64,000 bases of DNA from JAJFFW01 sp038531315 (GTDB taxonomy: Bacteria; Pseudomonadota; Alphaproteobacteria; Caulobacterales; Parvularculaceae), in the NCBI GenBank assembly GCA_038531315.1, contig JBCBBT010000002.1, positions 1 through 64,000 of the forward strand, in the 5' to 3' direction. Positions 7,966 to 15,989 of this stretch are shown here, piece by piece. Under the pieces are notes generated by a model. That model did not search any database. It was given only the letters and a program-made list of their open reading frames with translations, and was not told the DNA's origin. The translations under genes were made by a program, and so were the position numbers. Position 1 is the first letter of the stretch, and each line of letters begins with the position of its first letter.

Positions 7966-9420
7966 ATGAAAAAGACAACGCTTCTGGCCGCTCTTTTCCT
8001 GACCGCGCCCGCAAGTTTATCCATGGGGAGTTTTGCGCTTGCGCAAGATTCCGACGGTGCGGATGCGCCGGGCGCAACGCCGCAAGACGCCGGACCGCCG
8101 CCCGTCGGCGAACCGAAGTCCTACACGCTGCCCGCTGTCGAGACATACACGCTCCGCAACGGGATGCAGGTGACGCTTGCAAAACTTGGCGGCGTCCCCA
8201 AGACGACAATCCGGGCCGTCACGCGCGTCGGCAATCTTAATGACGGAAAAACGCCGTGGATTTCCGATCTGACGGCGGACATGTTGAAAGAAGGCGCCGG
8301 CGGCAAATCTGCGGCGGCGCTGGCGACCGCAGCGGCGCAGATGGGCGGCGACGTTAATGTGAGCGTCGGCCTTGATCAGACAACTGTCGCCATGGACGTT
8401 CTGTCGGAAGCGGCGGGCGAAGCGACGGCCCTGATTGCCGATATTCTCCAGCGGCCGGATTTTCCGGCGGCTGAATTTGAACGGGTGAAAACCAATCGCT
8501 TGCGCGATCTGTCTGTCGCCGCGAGCCAACCGGGCACGATCGCGACGGCGGCTTTTTCCAATATTGTGTATCCCGACCACCCTTATGCGGCGGCGGTTTT
8601 GCCGGACCCGGAAGGCGTCGGTGCGATAACGCTGGAGAATGTGCAGAAATTTCACGCAGAAAATTTCGGCGCCGCGCGCACGCATCTTTATGTGGCCGGA
8701 AATTTCGACAAGCGCACTGTCAAACGCGCAATTCGTCAGGCGTTCAGGAAATGGGACAGCGGTCCGGCGCTGTTGAGCGCGCCGCCTGGCGACAGCGCAG
8801 GGCCGCAGATCGTCCTGATCGACCGCCCCGGCGCCGTACAATCGACAATCAGACTAGGCAAACGCGTGCCGTCCATAGACGAAAATGTCGACCTTAGCGC
8901 CGCAAACACGATGCTCGGCGGGTATTTCTCGTCCCGCATCACACGCAATATCCGTGAGGACAAAGGCTACACCTATTCGCCGCGCTCACGGATCAGCCTC
9001 GAAGCGGGGGCGGCCTATTGGAATCAGATCGCAGACATCACTTCTGAGGCGACAGGGCCCGCGCTTGTTGAGATCGTCAAAGAGATAACCGACCTGGTTA
9101 AAAATCCGCCCGCCGCAAATGAACTCCAGGGCGTCCAAAACTACATGAACGGCGTCTTTGTCATCCGATTGGCGTCGCGCGGCGGCATGGCGAACCAGCT
9201 CGCCTTTGTGAACCTCCACGGCCTTGGACTTGATTATCTGGAAAAATATGTCGGCAGGGTGAGTGCGTTGACGCCGGAGAGCGTCCATGAGGCGGCCAAG
9301 AACCATCTTGATGTTGCGGATATGAGCCTGGTGGTTGTCGGCGATATTGCTTCGGTGCGCAGCCAGCTTGAGAGTGTGCCCGCGTTTGCCGATCGCTTGC
9401 CTTCCGACGACGCGGAATAG
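7966..9420 (+). CDS. M16-family protein lacking the zinc motif, partner subunit
   Basis: A signal peptide (MKKTTLLAALFLTAPASL...FALAQ) and a Pro/Ala/Asp linker precede an M16-like fold starting VETYTLRNGMQVTLAKL. Where HxxEH should be, the sequence reads WISDLTADML, so the zinc ligands are gone. The C-terminal half keeps the RxxxGYTYSP-type substrate-binding region (NIREDKGYTYSPRS). This is the expected structure of the non-catalytic half of a two-gene M16 peptidase. AAAGGAGAG at 7951-7959 selects the ATG at 7966. Confidence 0.92.
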   Translation: MKKTTLLAALFLTAPASLSMGSFALAQDSDGADAPGATPQDAGPPPVGEPKSYTLPAVETYTLRNGMQVTLAKLGGVPKTTIRAVTRVGNLNDGKTPWISDLTADMLKEGAGGKSAAALATAAAQMGGDVNVSVGLDQTTVAMDVLSEAAGEATALIADILQRPDFPAAEFERVKTNRLRDLSVAASQPGTIATAAFSNIVYPDHPYAAAVLPDPEGVGAITLENVQKFHAENFGAARTHLYVAGNFDKRTVKRAIRQAFRKWDSGPALLSAPPGDSAGPQIVLIDRPGAVQSTIRLGKRVPSIDENVDLSAANTMLGGYFSSRITRNIREDKGYTYSPRSRISLEAGAAYWNQIADITSEATGPALVEIVKEITDLVKNPPAANELQGVQNYMNGVFVIRLASRGGMANQLAFVNLHGLGLDYLEKYVGRVSALTPESVHEAAKNHLDVADMSLVVVGDIASVRSQLESVPAFADRLPSDDAE

Positions 9421-9429
9421 AAATGAAGA

Positions 9430-9464
9430 AAAGGCGCGGTTCTCACAGGAGTGCCGCGCCCTTT
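9430..9464 (+). terminator. Possible terminator after the M16 pair
   Basis: GGCGCGG (9433-9439) can pair with CCGCGCC (9454-9460), flanked by AAA and CTTT. The T-tract is short, so termination strength is uncertain. Confidence 0.4.
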
Positions 9465-9605
9465 CAAGGGGTGCAGAAAACGCCAGCGCTAAAGACGTGA
9501 AACGAATTCGTCGAAGGCGGCGTTTCTGCGGTTCGGGGTGGTTGAGTTACAAACTGGGGCGGTGCGTTTTTCGCCCGGGACACAATCAACTGACGCACGC
9601 TCAAT

Positions 9606-9695
9606 TTACGCAAGAGCAACGGCAGTGTAGGCAGCAGGGGCGAGGGCGATAACGATAACGCTGACGCCGATCAGTGCGGAAACAAATTTAGCCAT
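9606..9695 (-). CDS. 29-residue single-span hydrophobic peptide
   Basis: Starting at the ATG at 9695, an open frame encodes MAKFVSALIGVSVIVIALA followed by ten more residues and a stop. It is essentially one transmembrane helix with a Lys at position 3. Upstream of the ATG is a purine run, AAAGAAAGAGAGAACC, that can act as a ribosome binding site. The frame is open upstream, but the longer version is Arg-rich and implausible. It could be a small membrane protein or a type I toxin-like peptide. No function is claimed. Confidence 0.5.
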   Translation of the reverse strand: MAKFVSALIGVSVIVIALAPAAYTAVALA

Positions 9696-9988
9696 GGTTC
9701 TCTCTCTTTCTTTGGTTCTCTCTCTCAGTGTGTCAGTCGTTCCTGACAACAAAGAGATATGCAGGACAGCAGCGTAAAAACAGGGGGGTGACAGGCCCTT
9801 TGGCGCGCCGGAAAAACGGTTCGTCGCATCCTGAAATACCTTGAAAATCAGGCCTTTCGGGCTGGCGCTCACGGCGCACGGTTCGTCGCGCACGGGGGCC
9901 TTTCGCCGGCTCGCGCGCGGGCGCTTGCGCAGGCGTTCAAACTGACGCCATAGTAATTGCAACAAACAGATAAGCGGCGGAGGGCGCG

Positions 9989-10816
9989 ATGGCCGATCTC
10001 TTTACACTGGAAAATCTATTTACGCTCGCAATGCTTGTGCTTCTGCAAGCCGTGCTGGGCTTTGACAATCTTCTCTATATTTCGCTGGAATCGAAACGCG
10101 TCGCCCCGGATAAACAACAGTTTGTGCGCCGCATGGGGATCGCGCTGGCGGTGCTGTTCCGCCTCGTGCTCTTGTTTGTCGTCGTTGGGCTCATCAATGC
10201 ATTCTCGCAGCCGCTATTCGGGATTAATCTGGGCGCTTTGAATGACGAGGGCATTCACTCGCTGATCCATTCAGAGTTCAATTTCCGAGCGGTGGTGTCG
10301 CTGTTTGGCGGCGCTTTCATCATCTACACAGCGACGAAGGAGATATTCCATCTGCTTGCGATCGACCATCTGGACGAAGTGGAAGGCAAGTCCGTCCGGC
10401 CTGTGGCGATGACGATTTTCTGGATCGTCCTGATGAACCTTGTTTTCTCGTTTGACTCGCTGCTGTCGGCTGTCGCCCTGACCGATGTGCTTCCCGTTAT
10501 GGCGCTCGCCATCATTATTGGCGGTTTGATGATGATCCTTCTGGCCGACGAAGTGTCCAACTTCATCGCCAAGAACCGGATGTATGAAGTGATCGGTCTG
10601 TTCATCCTGTTTATCGTCGGAATCCTCCTTGTGTCCGAGGGCGGACACCTCGCGCATCTGCACTTGTTCGGCTTTGAAGTGACCGCGATGTCGAAGACGA
10701 CATTCTATTTTGTGATCTTTGTGATGGTGGCCGCCAACGCGATACAGACGCGCTATCGCAAGAAACTGGAGCTGCAACGCGCCCGCGAACACAGCGGGTA
10801 TGCGCCAGCGCATTGA
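9989..10816 (+). CDS. TerC-family integral membrane protein
   Basis: The 275-residue protein has about seven hydrophobic segments. It carries family signatures: the first helix with LGFDNLLYISL and a second repeat with NLVFSFDSLLSAVAL. These acidic membrane-embedded motifs are typical of TerC proteins, which have been linked to tellurite resistance and, in other bacteria, to manganese export and metalation of exported enzymes. GGAGGG precedes the ATG. No ter operon genes are nearby, so a housekeeping metal-transport role is more likely than tellurite resistance. Confidence 0.88.
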   Translation: MADLFTLENLFTLAMLVLLQAVLGFDNLLYISLESKRVAPDKQQFVRRMGIALAVLFRLVLLFVVVGLINAFSQPLFGINLGALNDEGIHSLIHSEFNFRAVVSLFGGAFIIYTATKEIFHLLAIDHLDEVEGKSVRPVAMTIFWIVLMNLVFSFDSLLSAVALTDVLPVMALAIIIGGLMMILLADEVSNFIAKNRMYEVIGLFILFIVGILLVSEGGHLAHLHLFGFEVTAMSKTTFYFVIFVMVAANAIQTRYRKKLELQRAREHSGYAPAH

Positions 10817-10928
10817 GGCGCATCCTTTGTGATGCGCTGGACAAGCGTCAGCGCGCTTGCTTTTTACCGGCGCGTGCCGGACCCTGCAGCGGCGACGCCG
10901 CTCAATGAGAATGCGAAAGAAGAACGCA

Positions 10929-11447
10929 ATGAAATCGAACCTTATGATTGTATTCGCCGCTGCGATCAGCCTTTGCGTCGCCGCATCGGCCGCGCAGGCT
11001 CAAAAGATCACCCTCGGCAATGGCGATAAAAACGCCATCACCCTCGACGGGTTAGAGCGCGTCGAGGGCGAAAGCGTTTTTTCGGAAGTGCGAATCGACG
11101 GCGGCGAAGTGGCGACGCGCCGTGCAACCTCGACGGCGATCAGGTTTCGGGAAGTTCTCATTGAGGAGCCTGGCTGGCTCGTCTTGCATCCGGTAATCGA
11201 CGGGCGCCCCGACGGCGACATGGTCTCCGGCTTTACGTATCTCGATGAAGGCGAGAATCAGAACGTCACCATCCGGATCGATCACCCGGCGGACCCGGGT
11301 GATAAATTCCTGGTCATGCTCCACCGGGATGTCGATCGCGACCGCGTTTTCGATTTCGTCTTCGTTGAAGACGGCGTCAATGTTGAAGATGTTGCGGTGT
11401 TTGAGGGGCCCAGAATGGTCGCGCATGTTTTCGCGGTGCCTGAATAG
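10929..11447 (+). CDS. Secreted protein of unknown function
   Basis: The 172-residue product begins with a clear signal peptide (MKSNLMIVFAAAISLCVAASAAQA). The mature part is beta-rich and acidic. Its second half (PGWLVLHPVIDGRPDGDMV... VTIRIDHPADPGDKFLVMLHRDVDRDRVFDF, split here for brevity) resembles the DUF7282-type domain found in exported proteins, where a reduced charge or mating partner is unknown. The ATG at 10929 was chosen because it directly precedes the signal sequence and follows AAAGAAG. A strong terminator follows. Confidence 0.7.
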   Translation: MKSNLMIVFAAAISLCVAASAAQAQKITLGNGDKNAITLDGLERVEGESVFSEVRIDGGEVATRRATSTAIRFREVLIEEPGWLVLHPVIDGRPDGDMVSGFTYLDEGENQNVTIRIDHPADPGDKFLVMLHRDVDRDRVFDFVFVEDGVNVEDVAVFEGPRMVAHVFAVPE

Positions 11448-11482
11448 CGCTACAGCGCGCTGAACCCTGCGCGCGAGCGTAA

Positions 11483-11514
11483 CAAAAAGCGGCCGATTAC
11501 AGGGCCGCTTTTTT
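11483..11514 (+). terminator. Rho-independent terminator, probably bidirectional
   Basis: AAAAAGCGGCC and GGCCGCTTTTTT form a stem around a gattacag loop. A-tract and T-tract on either side allow it to serve both the secreted-protein gene on the plus strand and chrR on the minus strand. Confidence 0.85.
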
Positions 11515-11540
11515 AGAAGTCTGATCGATTAAGCGCTGGT

Positions 11541-12215
11541 TCAAAGTCCGATGAAGGGCTGAAACACCTTGCCAATTGCGGTTTTGAATTCCAGCGGTGC
11601 AGCTGTCGCGATCAGGCAGATGCACGGCTCGTCGCCTGTTGCGCGGGGCGCATGCGTGTGTTCGCCTGAAAGGTCGGCAAAATCGCCGGGCCCGAACTCG
11701 CCAATAACGTCTTCATAGGCGCCGCGCAGGATCAACGTGTACTCATCGTCCTTGTGCGTATGTTTCGGAATTTGCGTGCCGGGCATGATCTTTAACAGAC
11801 GCAAGACGCCGGGCCGATACCCTTCCGCCTGAATAACGTGTTGCGACAGACCCGGCGCCACCGGGCGCCACGTCACGTCGTTGATATTCGTATTAAGGTA
11901 ACGTTGCAGCGGCTGCGCAACGGTGAGGTCGAAGTCGTTTGCAGGCCTCGTCGAAGGCGCACCAATCGCAATATCGCTCGCCCCGGCGCGGCTCCAGAAG
12001 TCCGCAAGCGCGCCTGTCGCCATGGCGATCGGTTCAAGCTCTTCCAACACGGCGCCGCCGACGGTTTCAAAGTCGCGCACGGCCGCCGCGCATTCGTCGC
12101 ACAGCGTCAAATGGGTCGCGATAACAACAGCGCGGGCCTCGTCCATGCCGCCGGCGGCGTACGCGGCGAGGCTCTCATTATTCGGGTGATGACTGATCAA
12201 ACGCTTACTCATCAA
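11541..12215 (-). CDS. chrR: ChrR-like zinc anti-sigma factor with C-terminal cupin
   Basis: The N-terminal domain carries the zinc-binding anti-sigma signature H...HLTLCDECA (HxxxCxxC). The C-terminal half is a cupin (IMPGTQIPKHTHKDDEYTLILRG ... GDFADLSGEHTHAP pattern of His/Glu metal ligands). This two-domain layout is ChrR, which holds RpoE inactive and releases it when singlet oxygen or organic peroxides are sensed. The gene overlaps the end of the sigma factor gene by 11 bp if the first ATG is used, or 8 bp with the second ATG (12212), so the pair is translationally coupled. Confidence 0.93.
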   Translation of the reverse strand: MMSKRLISHHPNNESLAAYAAGGMDEARAVVIATHLTLCDECAAAVRDFETVGGAVLEELEPIAMATGALADFWSRAGASDIAIGAPSTRPANDFDLTVAQPLQRYLNTNINDVTWRPVAPGLSQHVIQAEGYRPGVLRLLKIMPGTQIPKHTHKDDEYTLILRGAYEDVIGEFGPGDFADLSGEHTHAPRATGDEPCICLIATAAPLEFKTAIGKVFQPFIGL

Positions 12216-12816
12216 GATCGCCTATTTCTTTCCTAATCTTTCCGAACGCCAGACGGAGGCGCGATTTTACGGTGCCAAGCGGCAATCCGAGCCGCTCGGC
12301 GATAACTGAATGCGGTTCGTCGTCAATGAAATGCATGGTGACGACGTCATGTTGGTTCTTTGGCAGCGATTTGAACGCATCGCGTATTCGTTGATCGCGC
12401 TGCTTGCGCTCAACCGTTGAGTCCGGCTGCGGCTCTTCCGGCGGGAGCAAAGCCGGTTCATCTTCGGGCAGGGCGGGTTTTGCAGTGCGCCTTATGGCAT
12501 CGATGCGCACATTCCGGGCGATCGTAAAGATCCATGTTGACGCAGACGCCTTGGCGGGGTCGTAAAGCCGGGCCTTGCGCCAGACTTTCATCATGGCTTC
12601 CTGCGCAAAGTCTTCGGCCTGATCGCCGCTCGCGCCAATGCGCACCATGTAGCCTTTCACGCGCGGCGCGAAATAAGCGTAAAGCTTTGAAAACGCTTCT
12701 TTATCGGAGTGGCTGGACACCCGGGTCAAAAGCGCGTTCATGTCATCGGCGCTTCTGTTTGGCTGGACGGCTGGGCCTGGCGACTGCGCCACAACTGTAC
12801 TGACTGCTCCCTGCAT
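12205..12816 (-). CDS. rpoE: ECF sigma factor RpoE (ChrR-controlled, ECF11 type)
   Basis: Regions 2 and 4 of an ECF sigma-70 factor are clear: AFSKLYAYFAPRVKGYM, GDQAEDFAQEAMMKVW and TWIFTIARNVRIDAIRR for region 2, and LPKNQHDVVTMHF...IAERLGLPLGTVKSRLRLAF for region 4. With an adjacent ChrR it belongs to the singlet-oxygen/peroxide group. I place the start at ATG 12816 because GAGGG lies 5 nt upstream. A longer frame to a TTG at 12843 would begin upstream of the transcription start implied by the candidate promoter. An ATG at 12828 is also possible. Confidence 0.92.
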   Translation of the reverse strand: MQGAVSTVVAQSPGPAVQPNRSADDMNALLTRVSSHSDKEAFSKLYAYFAPRVKGYMVRIGASGDQAEDFAQEAMMKVWRKARLYDPAKASASTWIFTIARNVRIDAIRRTAKPALPEDEPALLPPEEPQPDSTVERKQRDQRIRDAFKSLPKNQHDVVTMHFIDDEPHSVIAERLGLPLGTVKSRLRLAFGKIRKEIGDLDE

Positions 12817-12843
12817 GGGCGCCCTCATATTGCGTAATAACAA

Positions 12844-12872
12844 ACACTACGCGGGTCGGGCGCACCGGATCA
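12844..12872 (-). promoter_or_regulatory. Candidate RpoE-dependent autoregulatory promoter
   Basis: On the minus strand TGATCC (12872-12867) and TAGTGT (12849-12844) are 17 bp apart. TGATCC is the known -35 of Rhodobacter RpoE promoters. The -10 matches less well. The position, about 30 bp before the sigma start, suits positive autoregulation. Confidence 0.45.
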
Positions 12873-12925
12873 CACCTGACTTTATAATATAGAACCTCCA
12901 AACAGGCCAGCGCGTTGATTCCCCT

Positions 12926-12955
12926 TGATCTCCGGGCGCGAAAGCACCGTATTGT
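12926..12955 (+). promoter_or_regulatory. Candidate RpoE promoter for the divergent flavoprotein operon
   Basis: TGATCT (12926-12931) and TATTGT (12950-12955) are 18 bp apart and face the gene at 13032. The layout and sequence mirror the candidate promoter on the other strand (TGATCC-N17-TAGTGT), which supports joint control of both directions. Confidence 0.4.
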
Positions 12956-13031
12956 TAACCATGCGTTGTTGTCGCACCACCACAGCCGGCCGCCGTTGGC
13001 GACCATTTAAAACCGCCAGGACCCCAATTTT

Positions 13032-14441
13032 ATGGCATTTGACGCCGGCAGAAGCCTGCAATCACAGCCCTTCAGACCATCGCCCGCCTTCAGACCCGGC
13101 CAGAAGGTCGCTGTCGTCGGCAGCGGCGTTTCTGGCCTTGCCGCCGCCTGGCTTCTTTCGCGGGCGGGAGCCGAGGTCACTGTCTATGAGGCCGACGATC
13201 GGATCGGCGGTCACGCCAACACCGTGATGGTTAATACGGCCAGCGGCCCGACGCCGGTGGACGCTGGATTTATCGTCTTCAATCAGGCGAATTATCCGAA
13301 CCTGACCGCGCTGCTCGCCCATCTTGGCGTCGCGACGGAGGAAAGTTGCATGTCGTTTGCGGCGTCGATGCGCGGCGGCGCGCTCGAATATTCCGGCCAG
13401 ACATTCTCGTCAGTGTTTGCAAACCGTGCGAACGCATTGTCGCCGTCATTCTGGCGCATGCTCCTCGATATCTCGCGTTTTCATCGCCTGGCCCGCAAAG
13501 CGCTTAAGCACGACATCGATGATGGCGAAACGTTGCGCGATTTTCTTGCGGCGCACGGTTTTGGACAGACATTCGCCCGAGACTTTCTGGAACCCATGGC
13601 GGCGGCGATTTGGTCGACGCCGTCTAGCGACATTTTAGGGTATCCGGCGGCGTCGTTCTTCCGCTTCTTTGCCAATCACGGGCTGTTGCAGGTGTTGCAT
13701 TTGCCAATCTGGCATACAGTGAGCGGCGGATCGAGGGCCTATGTAGAGAAAATCTCCGAACCCTTTTTGCGCAAGGCGCGCCTCGGCGCCGGTGTCGCAG
13801 CCATTGTGCGTGAAGACGGCGCGGTTCGCGTGATTGACCGCGACGGCGACGCTGACACGTTCGCCCATGTGGTGATTGCGGCCCATGCAAATGCGGCGCT
13901 TTCAATGTTGGACGATCCGACCGCAGGGGAGAAATCCCTTCTGGGCGCGTTTGGATACTCAAAGAACCATGCGGTAATGCATTTCGATGAAGGGCAAATG
14001 CCCCGCCGTCGCCGCGCCTGGTCGAGCTGGAATTATCTCGGCAATGACGAAGGCGCGAGCGTTTCCTACTGGATGAACAGGCTTCAAAATTTACCGTGCA
14101 AAGAAGATATCTTTGTGACGCTTAATCCGCAAACACCGGTCGCAGAAGAAAAAATCATTGCGGCGTTTGACTATGAGCACCCAATTTTTGACATCGCCGC
14201 CGGCCGCGCTCAAAAACAGCTGTGGTCGCTCCAGGGAGACGGCGGCGTCTGGTATTGCGGCGCCCATTTTGGGCAGGGTTTTCATGAAGATGGGCTACAA
14301 GCGGGCCTCGCGGTGGCTGAAGCCATCTCGGGCGCAAGGCGGCCATGGGATGTCGCCGGGGAATCCGCGCGTATTTGGCTCGGCGACGCGCCGGCGCGCT
14401 CCGAACCGACGGCTGACGATGTCAGCATTGGAGCCGTGTGA
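13032..14441 (+). CDS. FAD/NAD(P)-dependent amine-oxidase-like oxidoreductase
   Basis: The Rossmann motif VAVVGSGVSGLAAAWLLSRAGAEVTVYEAD (about residues 25-54, ending in the ribose-binding Glu) followed by RIGGHANT identifies a flavin amine-oxidase/phytoene-desaturase-type enzyme of 469 residues. The C-terminal GVWYCGAHFGQGFHEDGLQAG is the second FAD-binding segment. It overlaps DUF1365 at its stop codon and is divergent from rpoE/chrR. In Rhodobacter such a flavoprotein plus DUF1365 are RpoE targets, and a flavin desaturase of this class (UfaD) acts on membrane fatty acids in furan fatty acid synthesis. That specific role is inferred here. Confidence 0.85.
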   Translation: MAFDAGRSLQSQPFRPSPAFRPGQKVAVVGSGVSGLAAAWLLSRAGAEVTVYEADDRIGGHANTVMVNTASGPTPVDAGFIVFNQANYPNLTALLAHLGVATEESCMSFAASMRGGALEYSGQTFSSVFANRANALSPSFWRMLLDISRFHRLARKALKHDIDDGETLRDFLAAHGFGQTFARDFLEPMAAAIWSTPSSDILGYPAASFFRFFANHGLLQVLHLPIWHTVSGGSRAYVEKISEPFLRKARLGAGVAAIVREDGAVRVIDRDGDADTFAHVVIAAHANAALSMLDDPTAGEKSLLGAFGYSKNHAVMHFDEGQMPRRRRAWSSWNYLGNDEGASVSYWMNRLQNLPCKEDIFVTLNPQTPVAEEKIIAAFDYEHPIFDIAAGRAQKQLWSLQGDGGVWYCGAHFGQGFHEDGLQAGLAVAEAISGARRPWDVAGESARIWLGDAPARSEPTADDVSIGAV

Positions 14442-15259
14442 AGGCGGCTCTCTATAAAGGACGGGTTACGCACCGGCGGCTGAAACCGGTGGACCACCGG
14501 CTTTCCTATCGGGTCTTCTCGATGCTGATCGATCTCGATGCGCTGGACGCGATGGATCAGGCGCTAACGTGGTTCTCGCGCAGCCGGTTTAACCTCTTTT
14601 CGTTCTATGATCGCGACTACGGTTTCGACAAAGCCGTACGGGGTCCCGTCGATCTCGCTGCGCATGTTCGCGAGACGCTCGCCGCCGCCGGCGTTGGTCA
14701 AGAAGCCGGCGCGCGGATTGAACTCCTGTGCTATCCCCGCATACTTGGATATGCGTTCAATCCGATTGCGGTCTATTATTGTTACGACCGCGAAGAGCGA
14801 TTACGCGCGATTTTCTATCAGGTGTCGAGCACGTTTGGCGAACGGCATACGTTTCTCATTCCCGTTGAGGAAGATGACGGCGTGGTGCGTCAGACAGCGG
14901 CAAAGCGGCTCCACGTATCGCCGTTTATGGGGATGGATATGCGCTATGATTTTCGCCTGTCGCGCCCGCAGCCTGCGACTGGCTCGGCTTTGGCGGTCAT
15001 CATCGATCAGGCGGACAAAGAAGGCCCCATTTTGCATGCCGCGTTCACCGGTGTTCGCGAACAGGTAACCGATAAAACGCTTCGCCGCGCTTTTTTCTCA
15101 TACCCGCTCATGACCTTGAAGATCATCGCCGGCATCCACTTCGAGGCGGCGAGACTTATGGCGAAGGGCATGCGGTTGTTGACCGGTCCCAAAGCGCCGT
15201 CCGACCCGGTCAGCCTGCCGGCGCAGCGCAAACCGGCGCGCGCGCGCCGCGCCGCGTAA
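14438..15259 (+). CDS. DUF1365 family protein
   Basis: The start KAALYKGRVTHRRLKPVDHRLSYRVFSMLIDLD and the internal motifs NLFSFYDRDYG and YPRILGYAFNPIAVYYCYD are characteristic of DUF1365. GTG at 14438 overlaps the preceding stop codon (GTGTGA), so the two are one translation unit. DUF1365 genes are repeatedly found with flavin amine oxidases and cyclopropane synthase-like methylases, suggesting work on fatty acyl chains of membrane lipids. No Cfa/UfaM-like methylase follows here. Exact chemistry is not known to me. Confidence 0.9.
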   Translation: MKAALYKGRVTHRRLKPVDHRLSYRVFSMLIDLDALDAMDQALTWFSRSRFNLFSFYDRDYGFDKAVRGPVDLAAHVRETLAAAGVGQEAGARIELLCYPRILGYAFNPIAVYYCYDREERLRAIFYQVSSTFGERHTFLIPVEEDDGVVRQTAAKRLHVSPFMGMDMRYDFRLSRPQPATGSALAVIIDQADKEGPILHAAFTGVREQVTDKTLRRAFFSYPLMTLKIIAGIHFEAARLMAKGMRLLTGPKAPSDPVSLPAQRKPARARRAA

Positions 15260-15272
15260 GGCCGCCTCGGCG

Positions 15273-15767
15273 TCACCGTAGATTTCTGGTCAACGTTGCC
15301 GTGTCCGCGCGCAATGAGGCCCAGGCGTCGTAAGAATATTCCGCCCACGACTTAATAATGACTGGTTGGTCGCGCACTTCGGATCGCCAAACATCGCTCA
15401 CCGTTATCTCGAATGATTTCGGCGCGTTGGGCAGGGGGTCAAAACTTCCCGCCGCCAATGTCTGCAGGGCGCGTGTTGCGTCGGGCTGTGACCAGCCATG
15501 CTCGAAAATCAAGAAAAGCGAGGCGTAGTGTAAACGCACCGAGCGATAAGCGCGTTGGTCTTCAGGCTTACCCGGATGTTGGAGCGCATAGGCGTCGACG
15601 GTCAGGCGATGTGTTGCGGAAAACCGGATCGGGTCCTGATACTCGCCGGCTAAAACCGCGCCGTAACGCCGCCAACATCCCGGCGACGAAAGCATGTAGC
15701 GATGGACGGGGCCATCTTCGCGTGGGCAGGCGCCGCCGCACCCGGGACAGTTTTCAGTCACGCCCAT
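15273..15767 (-). CDS. DUF5946 family protein
   Basis: The 164-residue protein starts with a zinc-ribbon-like CPGCGG and continues HRYMLSSPGCWRRYGAVLAGEY and FSATHRLTVDAYALQHPG, the conserved core of DUF5946. The role of the family is unknown. The His/Asp/Cys pattern suggests a metal-dependent protein. It is convergent with DUF1365 and its start lies in a region where a longer version of the CoA transferase frame overlaps on the other strand; that longer frame is not used. Confidence 0.8.
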   Translation of the reverse strand: MGVTENCPGCGGACPREDGPVHRYMLSSPGCWRRYGAVLAGEYQDPIRFSATHRLTVDAYALQHPGKPEDQRAYRSVRLHYASLFLIFEHGWSQPDATRALQTLAAGSFDPLPNAPKSFEITVSDVWRSEVRDQPVIIKSWAEYSYDAWASLRADTATLTRNLR

Positions 15768-15849
15768 TTGCAGCGGCCTTTCGCTTGCCCACAGGCAATT
15801 TCGGATTCAAAAATCCACCTCATCCAAGTCATTCCGCGGTGCCGCACGT

Positions 15850-15901
15850 GGGCCGATATCCCGGGCCGATATCCCGGGCCATTATCACTGGCCATTATCA
15901 A
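15850..15901. repeat. Four tandem 13-bp units upstream of scoA
   Basis: The units are GGGCCGATATCCC at 15850-15862 and 15863-15875, GGGCCATTATCAC at 15876-15888 and TGGCCATTATCAA at 15889-15901. The first two are identical and the last two differ from each other only at the ends, so the array arose by two rounds of duplication. It lies 88 bp upstream of the scoA start. Confidence 0.9.
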
Positions 15902-15989
15902 AGCGCCTTCCGCGATGCTTTACATGGACCTCAACAGCGCCATGCGCTACGAAACCGGCGAAGGCGATCTGGCGCGAGGACGAATTTTT

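Noticed and set aside
10805..10840. CCAGCGCAT...ATGCGCTGG inverted repeat after the TerC gene as a terminator
   Set aside because: A 9-bp stem is possible, but there is no T-tract and half of it is coding sequence.
15850..15901. Tandem repeat as a CRISPR array
   Set aside because: Units are 13 bp, directly abutting, with no spacers and no cas genes.
15702..15989. N-terminal extension of the CoA-transferase A subunit
   Set aside because: It would overlap DUF5946 and read through the tandem repeat; GAGGAC before ATG 15990 fits the family start.
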